DNA from: Polaromonas sp.
Lineage (GTDB): Bacteria; Pseudomonadota; Gammaproteobacteria; Burkholderiales; Burkholderiaceae_C
Direction of reading: 5' to 3'
Length of the DNA stretch: 54,719 nucleotides
NCBI GenBank assembly: GCA_025362315.1
Contig: JANYGP010000105.1
Coordinates: 1-54,719 of the forward strand
The notes under the pieces: generated by a model
Database searches by the model: none
What the model was told of the DNA's origin: nothing
The model's input: the letters and a program-made list of their open reading frames with translations, nothing else
Made by a program: the position numbers and the translations under genes
Shown here: one piece after another, positions 37,461 to 46,491 of the stretch
Layout: the number at the start of each line of letters is the position of its first letter
How positions within the stretch are numbered: the stretch's first letter is position 1

Positions 37461-38998
37461 AGACTGCTGCCATCAAGTCAGGCTTGCAGCGGCGTTTGCT
37501 GTTGCTGCTGGCCTTGCCGCTGGGCCTGTTTGCGCTGAGCAGCGTTTACTTTGATTACCAGACCGCAGGCAGCGTGGCGCTGCAAAAAGACCAGCAACTG
37601 CTGCGCCTGATACCGCTGCTGGCTGACTCGGTTTTGCCACCAGGCAGTACCAAAGACGCTGCGCCAGTGTTGATGCTGGCCCCTGAAATTGCCGCTTTTG
37701 TCAAAGACAGCCAGTCTTCAGCGGGATTTCGCATCTCAAATGCTGCAGGTGACTTTCTGGCTGGGGAATCCTGGATTGACGGCGTTGTGCCGCCCACCAG
37801 ACAGCCCGAGTTCCACAGCATCAATTACAAGGGCGTGACTTACCGCATTGCCGCCCAGCGCGTGCAAACCGCTGCCGGCGAAGTGATTGTGCAGCTGGCC
37901 GACGGAGCAGACGCGCGCCAGCAATGGGTGCAATCCATCTGGTTCAAGGTGCTGTTGCCCAACCTGGTGTTGCTGCTGGCGGCGGGCTTTGCCGTGAACT
38001 GGGCGGTGGTGCGCGCCCTCAAGCCACTGCTGGATGTGACCCACACGGTCGAGCGGCGCAGCCCGCGTGATCTGAGTGCGCTGGACGCGCAGGCCACGCC
38101 GATTGAAGTCCAGCCGCTGGTGCTGGCACTGAACCGCCTGTTTGGTCTGGTGCATGCCCACTCTGAAAGCCAGCGCCGCTTTGTGGCAGATGCGGCCCAC
38201 CAGTTGCGCACACCGCTGGCGGGTCTGCAGGCGCAGGTTGAAGCCTGGGCGCAGGCAGCATCAATTGCGCAGGCAACATCTGCCAGCGGGCAGGCCAGCA
38301 TCACGCTGGCTGCTGACACTGTGATCAAGCTGCGCTCTGCCACGCGCCGCACATCGCAGCTGGCCAATCAGCTGCTGGCCCTGTCGCGCGCCGATGCGCT
38401 GGACACCACCGACCAGGCAATGCAAAAGGTGGATTTAAAAGAGCTGTGCGAAGCAGTATTGGCCATGTATCTGGACGCTGCGCAGGAAAAAGGCATTGAC
38501 CTGGGGCTGCAGGCCGAGCCGGTTATTGCTGCTGGCCATGAATGGCTGCTGCGCGAGCTGCTGTGCAACCTGGTGGACAACGCTGTCAAGTACACCCCGC
38601 CGGGTGGCAGTGTGACCTTGCGCTGCGGCGTGCAAGGCGCTGACAGTGACTGGAGTGGGATTTTTAATGGGAATGGGATTGGGAATGGGGTTGAGAATCG
38701 GAATGGAACAGGAGCGAACGCAACAGACAAGGCAATGGCTTTTCTGCAGGTGCTTGACGATGGACCGGGCATTGCCATTGGTGAGCAGGCCAAAGTACTG
38801 GAACGTTTTTACCGGGTGCAGGGCACACACGGTGAGGGCAATGGTCTGGGCCTGGCGATCGCTGACGAAATCGCGCGGGTTCACAACACCCAGCTGGTGT
38901 TAAACGACGCCAGTGACAAAACCCGGCTGCCCAGAGGGCGCAACGGGCTTTGCATCACGCTCGCGCTACAGCTGGAAAACCCCCACACTGCCAGCTGA
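37457..38998 (+). CDS. QseC/TctE-like sensor histidine kinase
   Basis: 513 residues from TTG 37457. Membrane segments at about 11-33 and 165-190 enclose a periplasmic sensor region of about 130 residues. After a HAMP-like stretch, the HisKA helix has phospho-acceptor H248 (DAAHQLRTPLAGLQAQVEAW). The ATPase domain has the N box LLCNLVDNAVKYTPPGG, the G1 box LDDGPGIAIGE, the F box LERFYRV and the G2 box GEGNGLGLAIADEI. Between the N and G1 boxes sits an unusual Asn/Gly run (NGNGIGNGVENRNGTGAN, DNA 38660-38728) made by a GGGAAT-type short repeat. It partners with the regulator whose stop it overlaps. Confidence 0.9.
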   Translation: MKTAAIKSGLQRRLLLLLALPLGLFALSSVYFDYQTAGSVALQKDQQLLRLIPLLADSVLPPGSTKDAAPVLMLAPEIAAFVKDSQSSAGFRISNAAGDFLAGESWIDGVVPPTRQPEFHSINYKGVTYRIAAQRVQTAAGEVIVQLADGADARQQWVQSIWFKVLLPNLVLLLAAGFAVNWAVVRALKPLLDVTHTVERRSPRDLSALDAQATPIEVQPLVLALNRLFGLVHAHSESQRRFVADAAHQLRTPLAGLQAQVEAWAQAASIAQATSASGQASITLAADTVIKLRSATRRTSQLANQLLALSRADALDTTDQAMQKVDLKELCEAVLAMYLDAAQEKGIDLGLQAEPVIAAGHEWLLRELLCNLVDNAVKYTPPGGSVTLRCGVQGADSDWSGIFNGNGIGNGVENRNGTGANATDKAMAFLQVLDDGPGIAIGEQAKVLERFYRVQGTHGEGNGLGLAIADEIARVHNTQLVLNDASDKTRLPRGRNGLCITLALQLENPHTAS

Positions 38999-39079
38999 AA
39001 AGGGTCTTGGGGCTGTGAGAGAATCATTTGCACACGCTTTTAGCCCTTCGCGACAACCGCATCCTCCCCACTTTTATTT

Positions 39080-39724
39080 ATGCCTGAACTAGCGCTTGAT
39101 GTCGATCTGCCTACCAACAGCCTGCCGGAGCAAAGCGCTGTTCGCAAACGCCCCAAGCCTGGCGAGCGCAGGGTGCAAATCCTCGAGGCGCTGGCCACCA
39201 TGCTGGAGCAGCCCGGTGCAGAGCGCATCACCACATCGGCTCTGGCAGCCAGACTGGACGTGAGTGAGGCCGCACTTTACCGCCACTTTGCCAGCAAGGC
39301 ACAAATGTTTGAAGGGCTGATTGAGTTCATCGAGCAAAGCGTTTTTACCCTGGTCAACCAGATCGCCGAGCGGGAGGCTGACCCAGGCGCCAGAAGCCGC
39401 CGTCTGGTCACCATGGTGCTGCAGTTTGCAGAGAAAAACCCCGGCATGACCCGCGTAATGGTGGGCGATGCGCTGGTGTTTGAAAACGACCGGTTGCAAG
39501 ACCGCATGAACCAGTTTTTTGACAAGCTGGAATCCAGCCTGAAGCAAAACCTGCGTGATGCAGCAACTGCCAGCGGCGCGGCCACGCCCACGGTGGATGC
39601 GCAGATCAGGGCGTCGGTGACTGTGGCGTTCATGGTCGGGCGTTTGCAGCGGTTTGCGCGCTCAGGCTTCAAGCGCCTGCCGTCCGAGCATCTGGAAGCC
39701 AGCCTGGCCATCGTGCTGGCTTGA
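39080..39724 (+). CDS. slmA: TetR-fold nucleoid occlusion factor SlmA-type
   Basis: 214 residues. An N-terminal extension of about 30 residues precedes the helix-turn-helix (about 45-80): RITTSALAARLDVSEAALYR, then HFASKAQMFEGLIEFIE. The C-terminal dimer and FtsZ-contact region has NQIAEREADP, MTRVMVGDALVFENDRLQDR and MNQFFDKLESSLKQNLR, all close to SlmA of other proteobacteria. SlmA blocks FtsZ ring assembly over unsegregated DNA. Its place shortly downstream of argB supports the assignment. Confidence 0.88.
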   Translation: MPELALDVDLPTNSLPEQSAVRKRPKPGERRVQILEALATMLEQPGAERITTSALAARLDVSEAALYRHFASKAQMFEGLIEFIEQSVFTLVNQIAEREADPGARSRRLVTMVLQFAEKNPGMTRVMVGDALVFENDRLQDRMNQFFDKLESSLKQNLRDAATASGAATPTVDAQIRASVTVAFMVGRLQRFARSGFKRLPSEHLEASLAIVLA

Positions 39725-39732
39725 AGGGTGTT

Positions 39733-39785
39733 TTAATTGCTATATAATTAATAGCTGCCAGCGCCCGTTTTAATTGGGCTAGAGC
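39733..39785. repeat. Dispersed Comamonadaceae-type intergenic repeat, copy 5 (best preserved)
   Basis: TAATTGCTATATAATTAATA, then GCTGCCAGCGCCCGTTTTAATTGGGCTAGAG. The internal GCCCG...TGGGC arms can pair. Confidence 0.85.
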
Positions 39786-39922
39786 ACCAGATACACCCAA
39801 GATTAGTGGTATTGCGACAATATCTGGCAACATCCCTGCAACATATCAGTAGTTAGACGATAGATCCCGTTTTGCCGCCAGGCAGGTAGACTCAAATCGA
39901 TTCCACTTGAATCCCAGAGCAA

Positions 39923-40846
39923 TTGAAAACCAAGCACCCACCAACGCCGCAACTCATCGAGGAGTTGCGAGCCGGGCAGTCAATTGAACTGCTCAAGGAG
40001 CTGCACATCCTGACGCGGGAGGGCAAGCTCAATCAGGACACACGCCGCAAGCTCAAGCAGGTCTACCACCTGTACCAGCTGATTGAGCCGCTGCTCTACC
40101 AGGTGTTGAAAACCCAGGCAACTTTGACGCTGGCTGACCACGGCGCCGGCAAGTCGTATTTGGGGTTCATCCTGTATGACCTGTTTGTCAACGTTGCGCG
40201 GGCAGGGCGGGCAGCCCAAGCCTCAGACGGTCCAGACAACCTACCCCCAGTTTGCCAAATTTACGGCATTGAAACCCGCCCCGAGCTGGTTGAAAAATCA
40301 CGGTCACTGGCAGCGCGGCTTGGCTTTGCAAACATGTCATTTTTAAATGCCAGCGTGCAGCAGGCAACAAGCTCCCCGGAGCTGCCTGCAGCGATTGACA
40401 TCGTCACGGCACTGCATGCCTGCGACACCGCCACCGATGACGCCATTGCTTTTGGCCTGGCCAAAAACGCTGAGCACATGGTGCTGGTGCCCTGCTGCCA
40501 GGCCGAAGTGGCCGGCGTGCTTAAAAAAAGCAGGGCACTGCAACTCAACCGCACCCCGCTGGCTGAGCTGTGGCGGCATCCGCTGCACACCCGGGAGTTT
40601 GGCAGCCAGATCACCAACGTGCTGCGCTGCCTGCAATTGCAGGCTCATGGTTACAGCGTCACAGTGACCGAACTGGTCGGCTGGGAACATTCAATGAAAA
40701 ACGAGCTGATACTGGCCAGCAAGCCGGCCCGTGCAGATCACCGCGACATGCTGGATGCGCAAACCCGCTTGCAGGAAGTGCTGGAAACGCTGGGGTTGAA
40801 GGACGAGCTGACGAGGTTTGCAACTCACAAATCGGCGGTTGCCTGA
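39923..40846 (+). CDS. SAM-dependent methyltransferase (Methyltransf_32-like)
   Basis: 307 residues from TTG 39923. A helical N-terminal part (about 1-70) leads to the SAM domain. LTLADHGAGKSYLGFILYDL stands at the motif I position, IYGIETRPELVEKSRSLAAR is the acidic loop, VTALHACDTATDDAIAFGL motif IV, and VLVPCCQAEV a conserved Cys-Cys motif seen in Methyltransf_32/METTL25-type proteins. Target unknown; RNA or protein are possible. No operon partner. A terminator-like hairpin and short repeats follow. Confidence 0.75.
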   Translation: MKTKHPPTPQLIEELRAGQSIELLKELHILTREGKLNQDTRRKLKQVYHLYQLIEPLLYQVLKTQATLTLADHGAGKSYLGFILYDLFVNVARAGRAAQASDGPDNLPPVCQIYGIETRPELVEKSRSLAARLGFANMSFLNASVQQATSSPELPAAIDIVTALHACDTATDDAIAFGLAKNAEHMVLVPCCQAEVAGVLKKSRALQLNRTPLAELWRHPLHTREFGSQITNVLRCLQLQAHGYSVTVTELVGWEHSMKNELILASKPARADHRDMLDAQTRLQEVLETLGLKDELTRFATHKSAVA

Positions 40847-40858
40847 TATTGACTGTTC

Positions 40859-40900
40859 TAAAATCAAAAAATCAAAAAATCAAAAATCAAATCCAAAAAA
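40859..40900. repeat. AAAAATC-type short tandem repeat
   Basis: About five imperfect units of the form AAAAAATC directly after the methyltransferase gene. The closing A run serves, read leftward, as the T tract of the terminator at 40901-40927. Confidence 0.6.
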
Positions 40901-40927
40901 GGGCAGAACACGCTACATGTTCTGCCC
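40901..40927 (-). terminator. Rho-independent terminator of the fasciclin gene
   Basis: GGGCAGAACA at 40901-40910 and TGTTCTGCCC at 40918-40927 form a perfect 10-bp stem with a 7-nt loop. On the minus strand it is followed by TTTTTT (40900-40895). It lies 127 bp after the fasciclin stop codon. Confidence 0.8.
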
Positions 40928-40930
40928 CTG

Positions 40931-40999
40931 AAAGCTAAAAGCTAAAAGCTAAAAGCTAAAAGCTAAAAGCTAAAAGCTAAAAGCTAAAAGCCAAAAGCC
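40931..40999. repeat. 7-bp tandem array AAAAGCT
   Basis: About nine head-to-tail copies of AAAAGCT, the last ones AAAAGCC. The array lies between the fasciclin stop codon and its terminator, so it is in the 3' untranslated part of that mRNA. Confidence 0.95.
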
Positions 41000-41053
41000 T
41001 TGAACTCTGTCCGGCATTTTGGCCATGCCGGAAAATTCAGTCTAGGGTGCTTG

Positions 41054-42721
41054 TTACGGCTTTGGCAATATCACGCGGTCAACAGCATGAATCACGCCGT
41101 TCTTGGTCAGCACATCGGTGGTCACAATCGTGCTCAGGCGACCGCGCTGGTCAGTCACCTTGAAGTTTGCGTCCACAGTCAATGTGTCGCCTTGCAGCGT
41201 TTTCACCGGCACTTGCAGCGGTACATCCACTTTCAAATACAGGCCAGGAATGACGTGGTACGTCAATACCTTGATCAGCAACGCCTTGTCTGCCAGCAGG
41301 GCAGCCTTGGTGATTTTCAGTTCTGCCAGCAAGGCGGCAAACGCCTCATTGGTTGGTGCCAAAACGCTCAATGGCCCTGTGCCCTTGAGCGCACCCGACA
41401 GGTCGGCTGCGACCACTGCCTCAACCAGAATGCTGAATTCCGGCTTGAGTGCCAGCGCAGTTTCAACAATGTCCTTGTCCGCTGGCAAGATTACTTTGTT
41501 AATGATGTGCACCACACCGTTTCTGGCGGCAATGTCGGTTGCAGTGATTTCAGACTTGCGATTTCGGCCGTCATTGATGATGAGTTTCGCGCCCACCATG
41601 TCAATTTTGAAAACGTCTTTTCCTTCCAGCAATGGATCAATCGGTTTGCCAAAAGGAATTGATGCCTTGGGCACTGTCACACCCAGCAAGTGGTACTGCA
41701 ACACCGATCGCACCAGTGCCTTGTTGGCCGGCACCAGCAAATCGGTTGCCGTTTTGCCGGCACCCAGCAGCTCTGCGGCCAAAGCGTTGAAGGCATCGTT
41801 GGTTGGTGCAAAGACGGTGTAAGTACCGCGTTTGCTCAGCAGCTTGACCAGGTCACCGTCGTTGCTGGCAAAGGTAAGTGCTGCCACCAGGCTCGACAGT
41901 TCAGGTGTCTTTTGCGCAATTGCCACAATGGACTTGCCCAGCATGGGTTTGGGCGGCATCAGCGCGTTGTCAATGATGTGAATCACACCGTTGCCGGTCA
42001 GGATGTCAGCCAGCTTGATGGTCGCAACACGGCCCTGGCCGTCGGTGATGGTGATCACACCACCCACAACCCTGATACTAAGGAAAAATTTGAAATTGTT
42101 CAGTCTGTCCAGCGTGCTGGTGCCAGTACCCGCCGGTGTGGTGACCGTACCTGTTCCAGTGCTCACGCTGACAGTTCCGCTGCCACTGGTGGTGACTGTG
42201 GAGCTGACACTGACGCTGGCCGTACCGCTACCGCTTGACGTTGACGTTGAAGTCGAAGTTGCAGTGGCACCAGTCGATGCACCTGCCGCAAGTTCAACCG
42301 TCAGGCTGGTGCCATTGACCAGACTTGATTGCACCGTGCGACCCATCATCAGATTGGTTTTAAGCACGTCGCGCAAATCGTCCTTGTAGTCAGGCGTCAG
42401 CAGATCAGCTGCTTTGCTGCCCGGACCCATCAGGTCAACTGCAAGTTTGTCAAAAGCGGCGTTGTTGGGCGCAAACAGTGTTTTGTCGCCAGAGGCAGCC
42501 AGCAAGGGCATCAGTTTTTCGTCGCTGCCCTCATCGACATAAGCCACCGATGCCCTGAGCGAAGACAAATCCGGGGTGTCCATCACCGCCTGGGCAATGG
42601 TTGCTGCCTGGGTTCCTGATCCAGTCGACGCTGTGCCGGAATTTCCGCCACCGCCGCCGCAAGCAGCCATCAGTGCGGCAGTACCAAACGTGGCCATCCA
42701 TTTCAGTAAATTTCTTTGCAT
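41054..42721 (-). CDS. Fasciclin (FAS1) domain lipoprotein with three repeats
   Basis: 555 residues from ATG 42721, preceded by AAGGAAG; the frame is open upstream but this start gives a lipoprotein signal with lipobox LMAAC-GGGG. Three FAS1 domains follow. FAS1-1 (about 35-260) has TLFAPNNAAFDKLAVDLMG. It is split by a Ser/Thr/Gly/Val-rich insert of about 55 residues (after LTVELAAGAS) and closes with GVIHIIDNALMPP. FAS1-2 (about 265-400) has TYTVFAPTNDAFNALAAELL and GVVHIINKVILP. FAS1-3 (about 405-555) has LSVLAPTNEAFAALLAELK and GVIHAVDRVILP. FAS1 proteins mediate adhesion or surface attachment. It is monocistronic. Confidence 0.9.
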   Translation of the reverse strand: MQRNLLKWMATFGTAALMAACGGGGGNSGTASTGSGTQAATIAQAVMDTPDLSSLRASVAYVDEGSDEKLMPLLAASGDKTLFAPNNAAFDKLAVDLMGPGSKAADLLTPDYKDDLRDVLKTNLMMGRTVQSSLVNGTSLTVELAAGASTGATATSTSTSTSSGSGTASVSVSSTVTTSGSGTVSVSTGTGTVTTPAGTGTSTLDRLNNFKFFLSIRVVGGVITITDGQGRVATIKLADILTGNGVIHIIDNALMPPKPMLGKSIVAIAQKTPELSSLVAALTFASNDGDLVKLLSKRGTYTVFAPTNDAFNALAAELLGAGKTATDLLVPANKALVRSVLQYHLLGVTVPKASIPFGKPIDPLLEGKDVFKIDMVGAKLIINDGRNRKSEITATDIAARNGVVHIINKVILPADKDIVETALALKPEFSILVEAVVAADLSGALKGTGPLSVLAPTNEAFAALLAELKITKAALLADKALLIKVLTYHVIPGLYLKVDVPLQVPVKTLQGDTLTVDANFKVTDQRGRLSTIVTTDVLTKNGVIHAVDRVILPKP

Positions 42722-43120
42722 GTTCAACTTCCTTGAAAAGGTTGTTTGACGCCTGCGCAAACCGCGGACAAACAGGCGGAGCAAACGGTTTAAAACACGT
42801 CCACGAGCCGCACTATATTCACAGCGATGTGAATAATCACCCATTGGTAATCAGAAATGCCAACTACTTACCTGCTGATTCACGAGGCCACAGAAATGTC
42901 ACCGGAGATGCATCAAAAAGTGAAAATGCGCGACCAGATGCACAGGTCTGGCTTGCCATGAAGCTGGCAGGGCGCAGACTAAAGATGTCTGTTGACGCAG
43001 CCTGAAAATCTCTGTGTCACAAAGCAGTCAATGCTACTCTTTCAGTAGCTGCTTGCGCCCATATCATGTGCGCTATAAGCTTAAAATACTAAAATTAATG
43101 CCAAAAAAGCACACGCAGTT
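42722..43120. other. Intergenic stretch with a dispersed repeat
   Basis: It holds the upstream region of the fasciclin gene and a repeat copy at 43029-43083. Short open frames here have neither ribosome sites nor familiar sequence. Confidence 0.5.
43029..43083. repeat. Dispersed Comamonadaceae-type intergenic repeat, copy 6 (diverged)
   Basis: AATGCTACTCTTTCAGTAGC, then TGCTTGCGCCCATATCATGTGCGC. Confidence 0.65.
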
Positions 43121-43930
43121 TCAGCTGCGAAACCGTTTGCGTGTCAGCCCCAGCGCAACCCAGAAACCCAGCACGGCATACGCCGCAAGCAGGACAAAGT
43201 TCTGCGCAAAATGCGCTGGCCATTGACCCAGAAACAGCGGCCTGACCAGCTCAACGGCAGCGGTCAGCGGCAACCAGTCCGAGATCACACGCAGCACGCC
43301 TGGCAACTGGTCACGCGGAAAAAACACCCCGCTCAAAAACATCGTGGGCGTGAGAAACAGCGTGAAGTAATAGGTGAAAAAATCGTAGCCCTTGGCCAAC
43401 GCATTGAAGATCAGTGCAATGCACGAAAAGGTCACGCCGACCAGCCCCAGCAGCGGCAGCGCCAGCAGCAGCATGGGGCTGCGGCTGATGTCTAGGGCCA
43501 GCATCACTGCCAATATCACTGTGGTGGTGAACATGGCCTTGAACGCAGCCCACAGCATTTCTGCAAACAGCACATCGTCCAGCCGGACTGGCGCGTTCAT
43601 GATGCCGTCCCAGGTGCGCTGCACATGCATGCGTGAAAATGCAGAGTAAAGCGCTTCAAACGACGCGGCATTCATCGCGCTGGTGCACACCGAACCACTG
43701 GCCAAAAACAAAATGTAGGGCACAGCAGTTTCGCCCAGCTTGACTTGCCCGATCAGCATGCCCAGCCCGTAGCCAAAAGCCACCAGCGTGATCAGCGGCT
43801 CGGCAATGTTGCCCACCAGGCTGGGGATGGCCAGCTTGCGCCAGACCAGAAAATTGCGCCTGAAGACTGGCAGCCAGCGCATGCCGATGCGGGGCAGTGA
43901 CCAGAGGGACAGGTTGCTGGGGGTCATCAT
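43121..43930 (-). CDS. ABC-2 type transporter permease (NodJ-like)
   Basis: 269 residues from ATG 43930 (a second ATG follows directly). Six membrane segments are visible with the ABC-2 signature FLSGVFFPRDQLPGVLRVIS. The segment VYTSAMNAASFEALYSAF is close to NodJ in form (here GSVCTSAMNAASFE) and is followed by RTWDGIMNAPVRLDDVLFAE. A frame extends 130 codons further upstream inside the ATPase gene, but that part is antisense-like noise in frame. The ATPase stop overlaps the start (ATGATGA). Together they would export a lipid-linked saccharide or drug. No nodulation genes are near, so NodIJ in the strict sense is unlikely. Confidence 0.85.
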   Translation of the reverse strand: MMTPSNLSLWSLPRIGMRWLPVFRRNFLVWRKLAIPSLVGNIAEPLITLVAFGYGLGMLIGQVKLGETAVPYILFLASGSVCTSAMNAASFEALYSAFSRMHVQRTWDGIMNAPVRLDDVLFAEMLWAAFKAMFTTTVILAVMLALDISRSPMLLLALPLLGLVGVTFSCIALIFNALAKGYDFFTYYFTLFLTPTMFLSGVFFPRDQLPGVLRVISDWLPLTAAVELVRPLFLGQWPAHFAQNFVLLAAYAVLGFWVALGLTRKRFRS

Positions 43931-44886
43931 GCGTCCTCCCTGATTTGTCTGCCAGTTAGTTTGAGGAACAGATCCTCCAGATTGGCAGGGCGATGCAGTG
44001 TACGCAGTTGTGGGTAGTCCGTTAGGGCCTCTAGCAAGCGCTTGGAGTCCTGGGTGTAGAAAAACACCGTCTCCCCACTGACTTCCAGCCGGGTTGCCAT
44101 GTCTTTGAGCGGCGAGTCCACCAAGGCCAGCGCGCCCACGCCATACACCTCCACCACATCGGGCTCGAGGTTGTCGGCAATCAACTGGCGCGGCGTGCCT
44201 TCGGTCATTTTTTTGCCGTGGTCCAGCACCAGGAGGCGGTTGCACAAGCGCTCGGCCTCGTCCATGAAGTGGGTCGTCAGCAAGATGGATTTGCCTTGCT
44301 GCACCAGGCGTTGCAGGCGCTCCCACATCAGGTGCCTGGCTTGTGGGTCCAGGCCGGTGGTGGGTTCATCGAGCAACAAAAGCTGTGGGTCGTTGACCAG
44401 CGCCCGCGCCAGTGACAGCCGCCTTTTCATGCCGCCTGACAACTCGCTCAGTTTGGCATTGGCCTTGCTGGTCAGCGCGGCAAATTCCAGCAGCCGGGGA
44501 ATGCGCTGCCTGATGACTGCGTCCTTCAGACCAAAGTAACGGCCAAACACCAGCAGGTTTTCAGCACACGAAAAGTCCGGGTCCAGGCTGTCAAACTGGC
44601 TAACGATGCCCAGCTTGTCCTTGATGGCCAGCGCGTCAAGCGGCATTTGCAGTGTGCTCTGCCCCGGCTGGTAAAAAGACACACTGCCCGCATCAGGCGC
44701 GGTCAGCCCCAGGCACATGCGGATGGTGGTGGTTTTGCCTGCACCGTTGGGCCCAATCACGCCCAGACATTCGCCGGGTTTGATGTCAAACGACAAGTTG
44801 TTGACAACGGTGGCTTCACCGTATTTTTTGGTCAGACCTTGAATGGAAAAAATCGGCGAAATCAGTATTTTGCTGGCTGGATTCAT
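43927..44886 (-). CDS. ABC transporter ATP-binding protein (NodI-like)
   Basis: 319 residues. The nucleotide-binding domain has Walker A GVIGPNGAGKTTTIRMCLGL, Q-loop IVSQFDSLDPDFSCAENLL, the signature LSGGMKRRLSLARALVNDP, Walker B LLLLDEPTTGLDPQARHLMW and the switch LTTHFMDEAERLC. The C-terminal regulatory part is of the DrrA/NodI type (about 225-319). It overlaps the permease start by 4 bp. Confidence 0.88.
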   Translation of the reverse strand: MNPASKILISPIFSIQGLTKKYGEATVVNNLSFDIKPGECLGVIGPNGAGKTTTIRMCLGLTAPDAGSVSFYQPGQSTLQMPLDALAIKDKLGIVSQFDSLDPDFSCAENLLVFGRYFGLKDAVIRQRIPRLLEFAALTSKANAKLSELSGGMKRRLSLARALVNDPQLLLLDEPTTGLDPQARHLMWERLQRLVQQGKSILLTTHFMDEAERLCNRLLVLDHGKKMTEGTPRQLIADNLEPDVVEVYGVGALALVDSPLKDMATRLEVSGETVFFYTQDSKRLLEALTDYPQLRTLHRPANLEDLFLKLTGRQIREDA

Positions 44887-44990
44887 GCCCTAATTGTGCC
44901 TTGTGGTGGCTTCTGGGGTAGGCACTGACAGGTAAACTTGCCAGCGCGATCTGATCTTTTATCTGTCATCCATGCACATCTGGAACCGCC

Positions 44991-46196
44991 ATGACCACCT
45001 TAGGAACACCCCTGTCACGCCATGCCACCAAAGTCATGCTGCTCGGCTCCGGCGAGCTGGGCAAAGAAGTGCTCATTGCACTGCAGCGCTTGGGGGTGGA
45101 AACTATTGCCGTTGACCGCTACGACAACGCACCGGGCCAGCAGGTGGCGCACCACGCCCGCACCATCACCATGAGCGACCCCGCGCAGCTCAAAGCATTG
45201 ATCGAGCAAGAAAAGCCGTACCTTGTCGTGCCAGAGATTGAAGCCATAGCCACCGCCATGCTGGAAGAGCTGGAAGCCGCAGGCACTGCTCGCGTCATAC
45301 CCACCGCGCGCGCTGCCCGCCTGACGATGGACCGCGAAGGTATTCGGCGTCTGGCTGCAGAGACGCTTAACTTGCCTACCAGCCCGTATGTGTTTTGTGA
45401 TTCGCTTGCCGACTTGCATACAGCCATTGACAACAAGATTGGCTACCCCTGCATCGTCAAACCCGTGATGAGCTCATCAGGCAAAGGTCAAAGCAAAATC
45501 GCCGGGCCTGATGATGTGAAGGCAGCGTGGGACTACGCGATGGCCGGTGGCCGTATCAAGGGAGGCCGCGTAATTGTTGAAGGCTTCATCGACTTTGACT
45601 ACGAGATCACGCAGCTCACCGTGCGCGCGCTGGGCTCTGATGGAAAAGTAGAAACCCACTTTTGCGAACCCATCGGCCACATTCAGGTCAGCGGCGACTA
45701 TGTAGAAAGCTGGCAGCCACACGCTATGCGCGAAGCGGCTCTAAAACGTAGCCGCGAAATCGCCGAATCGGTCACAGACAATTTGGGTGGCCAGGGAGTC
45801 TTTGGCGTTGAGTTGTTTGTCAAAGGCGACGACGTCTGGTTCAGCGAAGTCAGCCCCCGCCCGCACGACACCGGCATGGTCACCATGTGTACACAGGTAC
45901 AAACCCAGTTTGAACTGCACGCCAGAGCCATTTTGGGCCTGCCCGTCAACACAGCCCTGCGCACACCAGGCGCCAGCGCTGTCATCTACGGCGGGGTCGA
46001 GGCCAAAGGCATTGTGTTTGACGGCGTGGCCGAAGCATTGCGCGTGCCCAACACCGACATCCGCCTGTTCGGCAAACCAGAAAGCTTTGTCAAACGCCGC
46101 ATGGGTGTAGCGTTGGCGTTTGATGCCGATGTGGAAGTGGCGCGGGTGAATGCGAAGAAAGCTGCGGGGCTGGTGAAGCCGCGGGTGGCTTCTTGA
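44991..46196 (+). CDS. purT: Formate-dependent phosphoribosylglycinamide formyltransferase
   Basis: ATP-grasp enzyme of purine synthesis that makes formyl-GAR from GAR, formate and ATP; 401 residues. The N-terminal domain has [20 protein letters not shown] and [20 protein letters not shown]. The ATP-grasp core has [17 protein letters not shown] and [20 protein letters not shown]. The conserved end is [30 protein letters not shown] and [20 protein letters not shown]. It is intact, but its last 75 codons are partly repeated three times downstream (46813, 47836 and, degraded, 51244), with toxin-antitoxin genes in between. Confidence 0.96.
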   Translation: MTTLGTPLSRHATKVMLLGSGELGKEVLIALQRLGVETIAVDRYDNAPGQQVAHHARTITMSDPAQLKALIEQEKPYLVVPEIEAIATAMLEELEAAGTARVIPTARAARLTMDREGIRRLAAETLNLPTSPYVFCDSLADLHTAIDNKIGYPCIVKPVMSSSGKGQSKIAGPDDVKAAWDYAMAGGRIKGGRVIVEGFIDFDYEITQLTVRALGSDGKVETHFCEPIGHIQVSGDYVESWQPHAMREAALKRSREIAESVTDNLGGQGVFGVELFVKGDDVWFSEVSPRPHDTGMVTMCTQVQTQFELHARAILGLPVNTALRTPGASAVIYGGVEAKGIVFDGVAEALRVPNTDIRLFGKPESFVKRRMGVALAFDADVEVARVNAKKAAGLVKPRVAS

Positions 46197-46230
46197 GGTT
46201 TTGCTGATGTAGTTCAACGCCTGAACCAGC

Positions 46231-46491
46231 TCAAGCCGCGTTAAGCTCTTCACGCAAAACGCGCCGCAAGTCAGCCACCGTTACAGGTTTTGGCTGCTTG
46301 GTCAAAATTTTGCCTCGCAAAGCCTCGTTAATCAGCGTTTGGTAGCCCAAACCCTGGTCTTGCGCCTGTAGCCGAAAAGCTTCAAGCACGGCATCGTCTA
46401 GGTACAGCGTGATGCGGGTTTTGCCCTTAGCGGGATGAACAGGCCTGACACCTCCGCGCTTGGCATTAGAAAAATCGTATTCAGCTTTCAT
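46231..46491 (-). CDS. brnA: BrnA-family antitoxin
   Basis: 86 residues from ATG 46491, which has AAGGAG at the right distance inside the toxin gene; a start at 46518 is possible. The N terminus KAEYDFSNAKRGGVRP and the ribbon-helix-helix core TRITLYLDDAVLEAFRLQAQ, then GYQTLINEALRG are those of BrnA. It neutralises the BrnT ribonuclease and represses the operon as a dimer. The gene overlaps the toxin stop by 11 bp. It follows purT in the opposite direction by only 34 bp. Confidence 0.88.
   Translation of the reverse strand: MKAEYDFSNAKRGGVRPVHPAKGKTRITLYLDDAVLEAFRLQAQDQGLGYQTLINEALRGKILTKQPKPVTVADLRRVLREELNAA

Noticed and set aside
40931..40999. Possible CRISPR array
   Set aside because: Units are 7 bp with no spacers; a simple tandem repeat. 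The same holds for the octamers at 30434.
43931..44326. Longer N terminus for the ABC permease
   Set aside because: The extra 130 codons lie inside the ATPase gene in another frame and have no membrane or family features; ATG 43930 with the stop-start overlap is the natural start.
43121..44886. Nodulation-factor exporter NodIJ in the strict sense
   Set aside because: Family resemblance is clear but no nod genes are nearby; the pair is common in betaproteobacteria that do not nodulate.
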